DNA of 57,142 bases from Bacteroidales bacterium (GTDB lineage Bacteria; Bacteroidota; Bacteroidia; Bacteroidales; JAGOPY01): assembly GCA_023229505.1 (NCBI GenBank), contig JALNZD010000025.1, positions 1-57,142 of the forward strand, given 5' to 3'. Below, piece by piece: positions 16,339-26,208 of the stretch (position 1 is its first letter; each line of letters begins with the position of its first letter). The position numbers and the translations under genes are program-made. A model generated the notes under the pieces. The model saw only the letters and a list, made by a program, of their open reading frames with translations, was not told the DNA's origin and searched no databases.

Positions 16339-17403
16339 TCACTCTTTTTTACCCCCAAACCCATCCAGGTCCACCATGATTGTAATGAAATTGGGTGACC
16401 CTACCAGGTGGTAGGCTGACCGTGCATAACTGAAATGGAATTGTTTCACATGGACGCCAAAGCCCCAGGAGAACCCAATAGTGGAAAGCCTTTCCGGTAC
16501 TTTCATTTCCTGCCTTCTCTGGTAATTATAAGATCCTTGCAGGCTCAGGAATTTTGCTATAGTTACTTCGCCGCCAACAATGATATGCCGCATAAGATTG
16601 TCAGCAAATTCATCGATACCGCTTATTTTATTTGGTTCACCAGTGATCGGATCGATACCGCCGGAAGGATTGACAGGATTTTCATAGCGCACATCCCATT
16701 TTTCCAGGTGGGTTAGCAATACAGATATTCTGAAAGGAATGTGCTTGAATTTTTTTGATAAGCCTCCCTGTATCTCGAAAGGCAATGGTTCATGGTTTCC
16801 GGCCCGGTACGAAACGATCTGGTAACCAATATTACGGAATATGATGGAAGCGTCGAACAGTTCATCTTTACTGAAGTAAGAACCGGCTACATCCACTGCC
16901 ATGCCAAAAGAGTTATAAGACCCCAGGGAAGAATAGATGAATTTAAGATTAGATCCTATTGACCACCGAGGCGTTAGTTTCCTGCCCCAGCCGATATTTA
17001 AAGCATACTCCCCTGCATGAAAATAGCCATACTGAACCCCGGCTTCATCCGCTTCTTGGAACTTACCATAATCGATGTATTGCATGGTTCCGACAAAACT
17101 GCCGGCTTTATTGAAAGTCCTTGAATATTGGGCAAACCCGTAATTGATATCGGTAAAATAGTCAACAAAACTGAAGCCTAGCTGGTTGTCCATCTGCTCA
17201 TTGATCAGCGACGGGTTGGCAAGTGTCAGGGTGATGTCATCATCGTTAATCGTGAGGAAGTTGCCACCAAGTGCAGCAATCCGGGCTGAGTTCGGAAGGT
17301 TTAGAAACTGATATGTCCCCTTTCCCCCAACTTGCCCGGCAAGCCTTGCTGAAGAAAATATCAGAACAAACAGCATAGTAGATAATAGTAGAATCTTTTT
17401 CAC
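16339..17403 (-). CDS. porQ: Type IX secretion system protein PorQ
   Basis: A 354-residue outer-membrane beta-barrel-like protein. It has a signal peptide (about 1-23, ending RLAGQ), then the PorQ hallmark YQFLNLPNSARIAALGGN and the ANPSLINEQM motif; NWGRKLTPRWSIGSNLKFIY-type strands alternate to the C-terminus. PorQ belongs to the type IX secretion machinery of Bacteroidota. Two putative T9SS cargo proteins (49123 and 55190) are in this window. Family recognition is from the N-terminal motif and overall layout. Confidence 0.85.
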   Translation of the reverse strand: MKKILLLSTMLFVLIFSSARLAGQVGGKGTYQFLNLPNSARIAALGGNFLTINDDDITLTLANPSLINEQMDNQLGFSFVDYFTDINYGFAQYSRTFNKAGSFVGTMQYIDYGKFQEADEAGVQYGYFHAGEYALNIGWGRKLTPRWSIGSNLKFIYSSLGSYNSFGMAVDVAGSYFSKDELFDASIIFRNIGYQIVSYRAGNHEPLPFEIQGGLSKKFKHIPFRISVLLTHLEKWDVRYENPVNPSGGIDPITGEPNKISGIDEFADNLMRHIIVGGEVTIAKFLSLQGSYNYQRRQEMKVPERLSTIGFSWGFGVHVKQFHFSYARSAYHLVGSPNFITIMVDLDGFGGKKE

Positions 17404-17467
17404 TCTTTGATCAATTATTGTTTCGATTAATAGTTAACGGTGAAGGATTAAAATTAGTATAAAAAAA

Positions 17468-19726
17468 TCAATGCTCCCTGAACAAATTCAACGCTGCCCC
17501 TGCCTTAAACCACTCTATCTGGTTCTTATTATAGGTATGATTGACAGGGAATTCTTCTTTGCTGTTGTCGAAATGGTGCAGAACCAGTGTCAGCGGTTTG
17601 CCTGGGTTCATTTCTTTTAGACCCATGATATCGATAAGATCGTCTTCCCTTATTTTATCATAGTCTTGCGGGTTCGCAAAAGTAATAGCCAGCATTCCCT
17701 GCTTTTTCAGGTTGGTTTCATGAATGCGGGCAAAGGAGCGGACCAGGATGGCTTTCACATTCAGGTGGCGGGGTTCCATGGCGGCATGTTCGCGAGATGA
17801 TCCTTCCCCGTAATTCTCATCCCCCACAATGATAGAACCTTTACCGGCAGCTTTATAATTCCTCGCTGTGGCCGGAACTTCACCATATTCACCGGTAAGC
17901 TGGTTTTTGACGAGATTGGTCTTACCGTTGAAATCATTTACAGCACCGATTAGCAGGTTTTTTGAAATATTGTCGAGGTGTCCGCGGTATTTGAGCCAGG
18001 GCCCGGCCATGCTGATATGGTCCGTAGTGCATTTTCCCCTGGCTTTGATGAGAAGCTTCAAACCGGTCAGATCTTTGCCATCCCATGCCGGGAAAGGATC
18101 CAATAGCTTCAGCCGGTCTGATTTCGGATCAACAACCACTTCCACCCTGCTCCCGTCTTTAGCCGGTGCCTGGTAGCCGTTGTCTTTTACGTCAAATCCC
18201 CTCACAGGAAAATCCAATCCTTTTGGCTCATCCAGTCTTACCATCTTACCATCTTCATTTTTCAGTGAATCAGTCAGCGGATTGAACTTCAGGGTGCCGG
18301 CAATGGCAAAGGCCGTCACAATCTCAGGGGAGGCGACAAAGCTGTGTGTATTGGGGTTGCCATCATTGCGCTTGGCGAAATTCCGGTTGAAGGAGGTCAT
18401 GATCGAATTCTTCTCCTGTTTATCGGCATTATGCCTTGCCCATTGCCCAATGCAGGGGCCGCAAGCATTAGCCAGCACAATCCCGCCGATTTTCTCAAAA
18501 ACTTCAAGGTAGCCATCCCTTTCGGCTGTGTACCTGACTTGTTCCGAACCAGGAGTGACGGTAAATGCTGATTTCGCTTTCAGTTTCTTGTCCAATGCTT
18601 GTTGTGCAATGGATGCTGCGCGGGTCATGTCTTCAAAAGATGAGTTGGTGCAGGAGCCGATTAGTCCGACTTCCAGCATTTCCGGCCAGCCATTCTTTTC
18701 CACCGCTTCGGCAAATGTGGAAACCGGGGTGGCCAGGTCCGGGGAGAATGGACCGTTGATATGCGGTTCCAGTTCTGAAAGATTTATTTCGATTACCTGG
18801 TCGAAATACCGGCCAGGATTTTCGTAAACTTCAGGGTCACCAGTGAGTTGTCCTGCGACAAAATTAGCCGCATCTGCCACTGCCGCCCTGGCGGTAGCAC
18901 GAAGGTAGGCTTCCATTGTAGCATCATAACCAAACAGGGAAGTGGTAGCCCCGATCTCTGCCCCCATATTACAGATGGTTCCTTTGCCGGTACAGGATAT
19001 CTCCTTTGCGCCCGGTCCGAAATATTCCACAATACAGCCTGTTCCGCCTTTCACGGTCAGAATTCCGGCAACCTTCAGAATAACATCCTTGGGAGATGTC
19101 CAGCCGCTTAATTTGCCGGTGAGCTTAACTCCTATAAGGTTTGGAAATTTCAGTTCCCAAGGCATCCCGGCCATTACATCGACTGCATCCGCACCGCCAA
19201 CGCCGATGGCAATCATGCCAAGCCCTCCGGCATTGACTGTATGAGAATCAGTGCCGATCATCATGCCGCCCGGAAAAGCATAATTTTCGAGTACCACCTG
19301 GTGTATGATGCCCGCACCCGGCTTCCAGAATCCAATGCCGTACTTATTGCTCACAGAAGAGAGGAAATCGAACACTTCTTTATTTGAATCCAGCGCAACC
19401 CGGAGATCTACTTTAGCGCCGGCTTTCGCCTGGATGAGGTGGTCACAATGGACCGTGCCGGGAACGGCAACTTTTTTCTTCCCCGCCTGCATGAACTGTA
19501 ACAGCGCCATCTGTGCAGTGGCATCCTGCATGGCAACCCTGTCGGGATTGAAGTTTACGTATGATTTACCCCTGCCGTAAGGTCCCTTTTCATTTTCACC
19601 AGACAAATGGGCGTAGAGGATCTTTTCTGTCAGCGTCAGCGGCCGGCCGGCTATTTTGCGTGCAATCTCAACTTTCTGAGCTATTCCGGCGTAAACGCTG
19701 CTGATCATATCGAGGTCGAACAACAT
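17468..19726 (-). CDS. Aconitate hydratase (mitochondrial/AcnA-like type)
   Basis: A 752-residue aconitase with all parts. The [4Fe-4S] ligands are in GSCTNSSFEDM and NACGPCIGQW. The swivel-domain active site is GDENYGEGSSREHAAMEPRH. The enzyme interconverts citrate and isocitrate in the TCA cycle. Order and length are those of the mitochondrial-like aconitase common in Bacteroidota. The leader carries a duplicated AGGTTTAAGTT and a GC-rich hairpin. A second aconitase-superfamily enzyme lies at 46244. Confidence 0.94.
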   Translation of the reverse strand: MLFDLDMISSVYAGIAQKVEIARKIAGRPLTLTEKILYAHLSGENEKGPYGRGKSYVNFNPDRVAMQDATAQMALLQFMQAGKKKVAVPGTVHCDHLIQAKAGAKVDLRVALDSNKEVFDFLSSVSNKYGIGFWKPGAGIIHQVVLENYAFPGGMMIGTDSHTVNAGGLGMIAIGVGGADAVDVMAGMPWELKFPNLIGVKLTGKLSGWTSPKDVILKVAGILTVKGGTGCIVEYFGPGAKEISCTGKGTICNMGAEIGATTSLFGYDATMEAYLRATARAAVADAANFVAGQLTGDPEVYENPGRYFDQVIEINLSELEPHINGPFSPDLATPVSTFAEAVEKNGWPEMLEVGLIGSCTNSSFEDMTRAASIAQQALDKKLKAKSAFTVTPGSEQVRYTAERDGYLEVFEKIGGIVLANACGPCIGQWARHNADKQEKNSIMTSFNRNFAKRNDGNPNTHSFVASPEIVTAFAIAGTLKFNPLTDSLKNEDGKMVRLDEPKGLDFPVRGFDVKDNGYQAPAKDGSRVEVVVDPKSDRLKLLDPFPAWDGKDLTGLKLLIKARGKCTTDHISMAGPWLKYRGHLDNISKNLLIGAVNDFNGKTNLVKNQLTGEYGEVPATARNYKAAGKGSIIVGDENYGEGSSREHAAMEPRHLNVKAILVRSFARIHETNLKKQGMLAITFANPQDYDKIREDDLIDIMGLKEMNPGKPLTLVLHHFDNSKEEFPVNHTYNKNQIEWFKAGAALNLFREH

Positions 19727-19727
19727 T

Positions 19728-19774
19728 AGGTTTAAGTTTTGAGGTTTAAGTTGCCCCCTCCATGGGGTGGGGGC
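19728..19774. repeat. Duplicated 11-mer and GC-rich hairpin upstream of aconitase
   Basis: AGGTTTAAGTT occurs at 19728-19738 and 19742-19752. It is followed by a hairpin with a GCCCCC/GGGGGC stem (19753-19758 and 19769-19774). It lies 2 bp from the aconitase start codon, so it is in the mRNA leader. Confidence 0.6.
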
Positions 19775-19917
19775 GAAATTGCTGCAAAGTTAAAAATTTT
19801 GAGCAAAAGAAATGTCCCCGCCTGAAGGAGATTGACCTGAGAAACTCGTCACTTTTAACGATTCTTAACACTTCAACTCGATTATGAGCGTTATTTTTGA
19901 AAATTAAAGATGCCTTG

Positions 19918-20700
19918 ATGCTTAAAAGACTGATCTCCGCTACCTTTTGCCTTTATGCTTTAACAACATTTGCCCAGACAGGCGGTGAAGAACGAATACT
20001 GTTTGAAGGTGTAATAACTGATACAGACCATCAAGCTGTTTCTTATGCCCATATTCTTGTTAAATCGAGGAATGAAGGCGTTGTAGGCGACTATTACGGC
20101 AAATTCCGTATCGGGGTTCTGCCAGGCGACACATTAATTATATCTGCCATTTCATTCGATCATGTAATCATTTTGATACCAGCCGATATTCCATCAACAG
20201 GTTATCATTCTAAAGTTTGCATGCAAACTAAAACTGTTAATTTGAAAGAATTGGTCGTCCGTCCCTGGCCGGCAACATATCAGCAATTCAAAAAAGAGTT
20301 TATTGAGATGGAAATTGAAGACCCCTTAGCGAATCTGGATCTCCACCTTCCTTCTCCTGAAGAAATGAGAATGCTTTCTTACTCTTTAAGTGGTGGTTTT
20401 GGGATAAGGCTTCCTCTAATCAGCATTCTATATGAAAAATTCAGTAAAGAAGCCCATTCAAAGAGAACATATGCTGAAATAATGAAGAAGGAAAGTGCTG
20501 ATAAAAGGTATAATAAAAATGTGGTTTCGAGGATTACTGGAATAAAAGATGAAGGTGAGATCAAAAAGTTCATTGATTTTTGCGCCCTCCAGGTTCAGTT
20601 CATCCTTGATTCATCGGATTACGAACTATATGCTGCGATAATGGACTGCTATAGTGATTTTTTCAAAACCGGAGCAGATACTGTGGCTCCCGGGGAATGA
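19918..20700 (+). CDS. Exported carboxypeptidase-regulatory-like domain protein
   Basis: A protein of 260 residues from ATG 19918; a TTG at 19897 in frame is less likely because the signal peptide MLKRLISATFCLYALTTFAQ starts exactly at the ATG. Residues about 27-105 form a CarboxypepD_reg-like beta sandwich (EGVITDTDHQAVSYAHILVK, GDTLIISAISFDH, VNLKELVVRPW), the module found at the N-terminus of TonB-dependent receptors and as stand-alone periplasmic proteins in Bacteroidota. The C-terminal half is helical and unassigned. No receptor follows. Confidence 0.7.
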   Translation: MLKRLISATFCLYALTTFAQTGGEERILFEGVITDTDHQAVSYAHILVKSRNEGVVGDYYGKFRIGVLPGDTLIISAISFDHVIILIPADIPSTGYHSKVCMQTKTVNLKELVVRPWPATYQQFKKEFIEMEIEDPLANLDLHLPSPEEMRMLSYSLSGGFGIRLPLISILYEKFSKEAHSKRTYAEIMKKESADKRYNKNVVSRITGIKDEGEIKKFIDFCALQVQFILDSSDYELYAAIMDCYSDFFKTGADTVAPGE

Positions 20701-20748
20701 AAAGGCTGATGTCTGAAACATTTTTCATGTATCTTCGTTAATGAAACT

Positions 20749-22017
20749 ATGAATTCAATCCGCAAAGCGATCATACTCCTGTTCCTGTTATTGCTGATCC
20801 GCCAGGCTTCGGCCGCGTACCTGCTTATCCCCATGGACGATACCCAGAAGGACCATCTCAAAGCCTACGGTATTGCTTACTGGGTTTTGACCTATGATGT
20901 GGAGATTTACTGGCTGCTGAATTACAGGGGCGGCAGTTATATGTTCCAGCATAATAAAGCTTTTGAAGATGAATGTATTATTCGTGGTGTAAGTTACGAG
21001 GTCATTGCAGATGTGCAATCAACGAATATCCTTCAGGAAATTGCTGACCCGCTGGTCAACATGGATGCAGTTAAATTACATAAAGCCCCCCGTATCGCAG
21101 TCTATTCACCGAAAAACAAACTTCCGTGGGATGATGCAGTCACGCTCGTACTGACTTATGCTGAAATCCCGTATGATATCATCTACGATACAGAAGTGAT
21201 TGAGGGACTTTTGCCTATGTATGACTGGCTGCACCTCCATCACGAAGATTTCACCGGTCAGTATGGTAAGTTCTGGTCTGTTTACCGGAATTTCCCTTGG
21301 TACCAGGAAGATGTCAGGATCAATGAGGAAACAGCGCATACACTCGGATTTGAAAAAGTTTCTGAATGCAAACTGGCTGTTTCAAAAAAGATCAGAGACT
21401 ATGTCCTGGGTGGTGGTTACCTGTTTGCAATGTGTTCAGCACCCGACAGCTATGATGTATCCCTCTCCGCTGATGGTGTTGATATTTGTGATATTGTTTT
21501 CGACGGTGACCCAATGGATCCCGATGCTCAGCAAAAACTCAATTACGGCAACTGCTTTGCCTTCACTAATTTTACCATCAGCACTAACCCCTACGAATAC
21601 GAAATATCATCTATCGATGTAACTGATACAAGACCTAAAGACATAGAAAGAAAAGACTTCTTCACCCTATTCGATTTCTCAGCCAAATGGGATCCGATCC
21701 CCACTATGCTTTGCCAGAACCATACACAGGTCATAAAAGCTTTCATGGGACAAACGACTGCTTTTAACAAAGATCAGATCAAATCGAGTGTTTTAGTGAT
21801 GGGTGAAAACAAGCCCCTTAACGAAGCAAGATATATCCATGGTGAATTTGGCAAGGGGTTCTGGACATTTTACGGCGGACATGATCCGGAAGACTATTCG
21901 CACAAAGTGGGAGACCCCCCTACTGAGCTCGAATTGTTCCCGAATTCCCCCGGCTACCGGCTCATCCTTAACAACATCCTTTTCCCTGCAGCAAGGCAGC
22001 AGAAGAGGAAAACGTAA
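20749..22017 (+). CDS. Conserved exported protein often labelled asparagine synthetase B
   Basis: A 422-residue protein with a signal peptide (about 1-22, ending ASAAYLLIPM). It matches a Bacteroidota family whose databases carry the label asparagine synthetase B, but I see no amidotransferase Cys2, no PP-loop and no synthetase domain. The label is probably a propagated error. Conserved-looking features are YLLIPMDDTQKDHLKAYGIA, WLLNYRGGSYM, the HHEDFTGQYGKFW region and FWTFYGGHDPEDY. These suggest a secreted ThuA/glutamine-amidotransferase-like or carbohydrate-related fold. It ends 8 bp from the convergent lipoprotein gene. Confidence 0.65.
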   Translation: MNSIRKAIILLFLLLLIRQASAAYLLIPMDDTQKDHLKAYGIAYWVLTYDVEIYWLLNYRGGSYMFQHNKAFEDECIIRGVSYEVIADVQSTNILQEIADPLVNMDAVKLHKAPRIAVYSPKNKLPWDDAVTLVLTYAEIPYDIIYDTEVIEGLLPMYDWLHLHHEDFTGQYGKFWSVYRNFPWYQEDVRINEETAHTLGFEKVSECKLAVSKKIRDYVLGGGYLFAMCSAPDSYDVSLSADGVDICDIVFDGDPMDPDAQQKLNYGNCFAFTNFTISTNPYEYEISSIDVTDTRPKDIERKDFFTLFDFSAKWDPIPTMLCQNHTQVIKAFMGQTTAFNKDQIKSSVLVMGENKPLNEARYIHGEFGKGFWTFYGGHDPEDYSHKVGDPPTELELFPNSPGYRLILNNILFPAARQQKRKT

Positions 22018-22025
22018 GCCCTAAG

Positions 22026-22859
22026 CTACTTAATAAAATCATAAAAAAGATTATCGTTAAAATAGAAGTAGAACTGGTTGTAACAGCCATCTTCCGTGAT
22101 ATAGTCGATATCGCCGGCTGGAAATTCCGCTGAAGACACGGTAATCTGGTTAATCCCTTGTGAAATCCAGAAACAGTCAACGTAATCAATCAGAGGATCC
22201 TTAATATCTGTTAAAAATTCATACCCATCTGAAGATACACCCGCTGCAGTTCCGCTGATCAGGTAGATGTCGTCCTCATGAATAGGCGGGGTCAATGAAC
22301 CTTCTGCCCAAACCATATGAAAATCAGTCGATAAGGTGACTCCGTTTATCTTTGTGGTGTCCGGGAGCATGATCAGGCTTGAAATTACTTTTAAAGAATA
22401 TTCTGGTAAATTATTGTCATTTAATCCCAGGTTTTGAATTTCCATGGTACTTTCTATGAAGAAATCATCGACAAAAAGACTGTCAGTGATAATGTTTGCT
22501 GTCACCCCTTCCAGGAAAACCTGGCCTGAGAAAGTCGCATTGAAACGTCCTCTTCTGAATTTATTATCCTGGCACATACGGTTCACATTACCATATCCAA
22601 AATTCATCGAGTTTTCAGCAAGATGGTAACTCACATCGCAGGCATCGATGTATCCGTAACTATTATTAACGACGAGCGAGTCACGAATCCCTTTAAAAAA
22701 CGCATTCACGATTTCCAGTATGGCATCTTCTGCCCGGACATAATCCTTTGAAGACAACACATTGGGATTATAGTCCACTTCGGTGGATTTATTATTGCAG
22801 GAACCCAACCATAGCATGGGCAATAATAACACCAATATGATAATGATCAACTTCTTCAT
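22026..22859 (-). CDS. Lipoprotein, unknown function
   Basis: A 277-residue lipoprotein with lipobox LGSC (Cys21) after a hydrophobic stretch. The mature part begins NNKSTEVDYNPNVLSSKDYV. It is rich in short beta strands separated by Asn/Asp loops (FSGQVFLEGV, DSLFVDDFFI, ITVSSAEFPAGDIDYI), as in small surface lipoproteins of Bacteroidota. No known domain is recognised. The convergent neighbour is the exported protein at 20749; the folA-thyA pair lies upstream on the same strand. Confidence 0.6.
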   Translation of the reverse strand: MKKLIIIILVLLLPMLWLGSCNNKSTEVDYNPNVLSSKDYVRAEDAILEIVNAFFKGIRDSLVVNNSYGYIDACDVSYHLAENSMNFGYGNVNRMCQDNKFRRGRFNATFSGQVFLEGVTANIITDSLFVDDFFIESTMEIQNLGLNDNNLPEYSLKVISSLIMLPDTTKINGVTLSTDFHMVWAEGSLTPPIHEDDIYLISGTAAGVSSDGYEFLTDIKDPLIDYVDCFWISQGINQITVSSAEFPAGDIDYITEDGCYNQFYFYFNDNLFYDFIK

Positions 22860-22907
22860 TGGGAATGGTTCACTTTAACTAATATAATAACTCGCTAATA
22901 ATTACTT

Positions 22908-23396
22908 TTATTTCTCAAAGATAAGGAAAGAATAAGAAAAATCATTCGTATCATCCGGACCATGGTCTTCTCTCTCGATCAGATTCCATTGACTTAAGTC
23001 CAGATGAGGGAAAAAAGTATCTGCCTCAAAATCTTTATGGACCTGTGTGAGGTAAAGCTTATTGCATAACGGAAGAAATTGCTTGTAAACAGAGCCTCCC
23101 CCGATGATAAAGCTTTCATCCTGCTCATTGCATAATTCAACAGCATCTTCGATGGAATGTACCGTTGTGCATCCGTCAAATGAATCCACGGGATTGTCGG
23201 ATATAACAATATTTTTCCTGTTTGGCAATGGCCGTACTGGTAAACTTTCATAAGTCAGTTTGCCCATGATCACCTGGTGATGGCCGGTAATTTTTTTAAA
23301 CCTTTTAAGGTCAGCGGGTATATGCCAGAGCAATTGATTATCCTTACCGATGGCAAAATTCTCAGCTATGGCTACAATGATGGAAATCTTCTTCAT
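22908..23396 (-). CDS. folA: Dihydrofolate reductase
   Basis: A 162-residue DHFR that reduces dihydrofolate to tetrahydrofolate with NADPH. It has the N-terminal ISIIVAIAENFAIGKDNQLL with the WHIPADLKRFK active-site loop (Asp in PADL), the VIMGKLTYESL cofactor motif and FIIGGGSVYKQFLP. Length is normal. It overlaps thyA by ATGA (23393-23396). This is logical because ThyA generates the dihydrofolate that FolA recycles. Confidence 0.95.
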   Translation of the reverse strand: MKKISIIVAIAENFAIGKDNQLLWHIPADLKRFKKITGHHQVIMGKLTYESLPVRPLPNRKNIVISDNPVDSFDGCTTVHSIEDAVELCNEQDESFIIGGGSVYKQFLPLCNKLYLTQVHKDFEADTFFPHLDLSQWNLIEREDHGPDDTNDFSYSFLIFEK

Positions 23397-24187
23397 ACAG
23401 AAATCTTTCCTTTGATGTGAGGATGTGACTGGTAATTTACTAATTGAAAGTCTTCAAAAACAAAGCCAAAGATATTGTTTTTATCAGGGTTGATGAGCAT
23501 TTGAGGCAGCGGAAATGGTACACGGCTCAATTGAAGCCTGACCTGCTCTACATGGTTCAGGTAAATGTGGGCATCCCCTAAAGTGTGGACAAAATCACCG
23601 GGCTTAAGTCCTGTAACCTGGGCCATCATCATGGTCAGCAAGGCATAGGAAGCAATGTTGAAAGGCACGCCAAGGAAGATATCACAACTTCGCTGATAGA
23701 GTTGACAGGATAATCTTCCACCGGCCACATAAAACTGGAAAAGGAGGTGGCAGGGAGGCAAGGCCATTTTATCCAGTTCTCCGACATTCCAGGCGCTCAC
23801 AATATGGCGCCTTGAGTCAGGATTTTCCTTGATGGATCTGACGGCATTGGCTATCTGGTCAATATACTGCCCGTCGTGAGAGGGCCATGACCGCCATTGA
23901 TATCCGTAAATATGACCGAGTTCACCATGCTCATCAGCCCATTCATCCCAAATAGTCACATTGTTGGCATGTAAATAGTCCAGGTTCGTTTCCCCTTTCA
24001 GGAACCACAATAACTCATGAATTATAGATCGCAGGTGAAGCTTTTTCGTTGTCATCACCGGAAAGCCTTGCTGAAGATCAAACCTCATCTGGTAACCGAA
24101 CACGCTGATAGTACCCGTTCCGGTGCGGTCAGCTTTCTCCGCTCCATTTTTGAGCACATGTTCAATTAAATCAAGGTATTGTTTCAT
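23393..24187 (-). CDS. thyA: Thymidylate synthase
   Basis: A 264-residue ThyA, the same length as the E. coli enzyme. It converts dUMP to dTMP using methylene-tetrahydrofolate. The catalytic Cys146 is in LPPCHLLFQFYV, and the phosphate-binding RRHIVSAWN and the YQRSCDIFLGVPFNIASYA motif are present. The coupled folA gene follows. Presence of ThyA plus FolA implies the classical rather than the ThyX route. A micro-repeat of AAATCG units separates it from the transporter gene. Confidence 0.97.
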   Translation of the reverse strand: MKQYLDLIEHVLKNGAEKADRTGTGTISVFGYQMRFDLQQGFPVMTTKKLHLRSIIHELLWFLKGETNLDYLHANNVTIWDEWADEHGELGHIYGYQWRSWPSHDGQYIDQIANAVRSIKENPDSRRHIVSAWNVGELDKMALPPCHLLFQFYVAGGRLSCQLYQRSCDIFLGVPFNIASYALLTMMMAQVTGLKPGDFVHTLGDAHIYLNHVEQVRLQLSRVPFPLPQMLINPDKNNIFGFVFEDFQLVNYQSHPHIKGKISV

Positions 24188-24191
24188 ATTT

Positions 24192-24231
24192 AAATCGTAA
24201 ATCGAAAATCGTCCATCGAAAATCGAAAATT
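24192..24231. repeat. AAATCG micro-repeat upstream of thyA
   Basis: Five to six imperfect AAATCG/CCATCG units fill the 54-bp spacer between the transporter stop and the thyA start. Confidence 0.7.
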
Positions 24232-24241
24232 TTTAATCTCC

Positions 24242-25627
24242 TCATCCCAGTATCATCGCAACAAGAGTAGCTGAGAGCAGTGCAGACAACCCTCCGCCGA
24301 GCAGTGCGCGGAATCCGAGGCTTGAGAGTGTCTTCCGCTGGTTTGGTGCAATAGCACTGATACCGCCAATCTGGATCCCCACCGAGGAAAAGTTGGCAAA
24401 CCCACAGAGCACATAAACAGCGATAATGATTGATTTTTGATCATAAAACGCCCCGGAAGAGATGAGTTCTTTCAGGCTCGCATACCCTATCATCTCATTG
24501 AGGATTATCTTTTCACCGAGAAGCTGACCGACAAGAGGCACGTCATGCCAGTTTACCCCTAAAAGCCAGGTCAGTGGGGCAAGCGCATAGCCTAGAAGGA
24601 ACTGAAGGCTGATTTTTGTATAATTGCCTCCGGTCATATCCGCAATTAAATTGTTGAGATGCGTCCAGTCGCCAATCTTTCCTATAGTGAAATTGATAAA
24701 ATAGATCAGGGCGATGAAAGCAATCAGCATGGCTGCAACATTTGCTGCCAGCCTGAGCCCTGAGCCGGTCCCGTTGGCAATGGCATCAAGGATATTGCTA
24801 CCAATCTTGTCTTTGGTGATTTTAATATCGCTTTCAATAGGTTCAGTCTGAGGTACGAGCATTTTGGAAGTCACCACCGCTGCCGGGGCAGCCATCACTG
24901 ATGCGGTAATCAGATGCTTGGCAAATAACATTTTTCCGACCGGATCATCTCCACCCAGCAGACCGATATAGATAGCCAGCACCCCTCCTGCCATGGTTGC
25001 CATACCGGCAACCATAACGAGCATGATCTCCGATCTGTTCATTTTAGGCAAATATTCCTTGATAAGGAACGGGGCTTCAGTCTGGCCCAGAAACACGTTG
25101 CTCGAAGCAACCAGTCCTTCAGCTCCCGAAATACGCAACACTTTGGTTAAAAGCCATGCCATTCCGTACACCACTTTCTGGATAATGCCGTAATAAAATA
25201 ATACACTCGTGAGGGCTGAGAAGAAGATTATCGTTGGAAGAATCTGGAAGGCAAAAGTGATCAAACCGGTTTCAACCTTATGGGTCACGAGTGATTTAAA
25301 CAAAAATGCGCTGCCGGCATTGGAAGAATCAAGAATCTTTATGAAAATTTTCGCGATAAATTCAATGATTAGCTGTATTGCCGGCACCTTCAATACCGCA
25401 ATTGCCAGGATAAACTGAAACAGGAGGCCGAAAACCACTACCTTCCAGCTGATTGCCCTTCGGTTCGTACTGAATAAAAAACAAATTCCTATAAGGACAA
25501 TTAATCCCAACAGCCCCCTGAGTATGGAATCAATCGAAAAACCTTTTCCGGCCAGATCTATTGCTTGTGAAACTTTTACTCCCGTTTGGGCTAAAACAAT
25601 ATTTGGTAAAAAACTTAATATAGTCAT
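24242..25627 (-). CDS. Concentrative nucleoside transporter (NupC/CNT family)
   Basis: A 461-residue multi-pass transporter that imports nucleosides with Na+ or H+. Motifs are YGMAWLLTKVLRISGAEGLV, SSNVFLGQTEAPFLIKEYL (substrate and ion site) and the late YVLCGFANFSSVGIQIGG. A short N-terminal region with a signal-like segment precedes the first core helix. It overlaps the DUF151 nuclease gene by ATGA and is followed by thyA-folA. Nucleoside salvage and dTMP synthesis are therefore neighbours. Confidence 0.9.
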   Translation of the reverse strand: MTILSFLPNIVLAQTGVKVSQAIDLAGKGFSIDSILRGLLGLIVLIGICFLFSTNRRAISWKVVVFGLLFQFILAIAVLKVPAIQLIIEFIAKIFIKILDSSNAGSAFLFKSLVTHKVETGLITFAFQILPTIIFFSALTSVLFYYGIIQKVVYGMAWLLTKVLRISGAEGLVASSNVFLGQTEAPFLIKEYLPKMNRSEIMLVMVAGMATMAGGVLAIYIGLLGGDDPVGKMLFAKHLITASVMAAPAAVVTSKMLVPQTEPIESDIKITKDKIGSNILDAIANGTGSGLRLAANVAAMLIAFIALIYFINFTIGKIGDWTHLNNLIADMTGGNYTKISLQFLLGYALAPLTWLLGVNWHDVPLVGQLLGEKIILNEMIGYASLKELISSGAFYDQKSIIIAVYVLCGFANFSSVGIQIGGISAIAPNQRKTLSSLGFRALLGGGLSALLSATLVAMILG

Positions 25628-26208
25628 TCTTTCTTTCTCTTTCTGATCTCATCCCTAATCTTAGAAGCTCTTTCATAATCTTCCTGATCAACAGCTTTTT
25701 CAAGCATTTCTTCCAGTTCACTCAGCGCATGTTCTTCAAATGCTGCGTTTGCAGTTTCTTCAACAGGGCCGGCCAGATCAGCAGCGGACGCAGCATTTTC
25801 ATCCATAAGCATACCCGCTTCTGCCATAATCTTTTCATAAGTGAAGATCGGACATTTGAAACGAATGGCTAATGCAACAGCATCAGAAGTCCTGGAGTCA
25901 ATAAGGTTTTCAACATCATTTTGCACACAGACAAGTTTAGCATGAAAAACACCTTGTTTAAACTGATCAATTATGACCTCTTTAAGCTGAACAAGAAAAG
26001 CATCGGCAAAACTTTTGAAAAGATCATGTGTCAATGGCCTGGTAGGCTTCATTTTTTCCAGTTCCACAGCAATGGCCTGGGCTTCAAATCCTCCGATAAT
26101 GATTGGCAGCCTTCGTTTACCTTTTACCTCTCCCAGGATAAGGGCATAAGCACCGCTCTGCGATTGACTGTATGACATTCCTACGATCTCAAGCCTGATC
26201 TTATCCAT
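25624..26208 (-). CDS. Bifunctional nuclease family protein (DUF151) with UVR motif
   Basis: A 194-residue protein. Residues about 1-135 are the BFN/DUF151 domain (QSGAYALILGEVKGKRRLPI, GGFEAQAIAVELEKMKPTRP, DSRTSDAVALAIR). The C-terminus (about 155-190) is a UVR/UvrB-UvrC type helical hairpin, LEKAVDQEDYERASKIRDEI. This DUF151+UVR architecture is common in Bacteroidota; nuclease activity has been reported for plant relatives, and the bacterial role is unclear. The gene is first in an apparent operon with the CNT transporter and is divergent from the pyrophosphatase. Confidence 0.88.
   Translation of the reverse strand: MDKIRLEIVGMSYSQSQSGAYALILGEVKGKRRLPIIIGGFEAQAIAVELEKMKPTRPLTHDLFKSFADAFLVQLKEVIIDQFKQGVFHAKLVCVQNDVENLIDSRTSDAVALAIRFKCPIFTYEKIMAEAGMLMDENAASAADLAGPVEETANAAFEEHALSELEEMLEKAVDQEDYERASKIRDEIRKRKKE

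Noticed and set aside
17868..19580. Several long open frames antisense to the aconitase gene
   Set aside because: They are in codon-shadow frames of a clearly conserved enzyme and have no family features.
20749..22017. Asparagine synthetase B as a functional call
   Set aside because: The name is attached to the family in databases, but the protein has a signal peptide and neither the glutaminase Cys nor the synthetase PP-loop.
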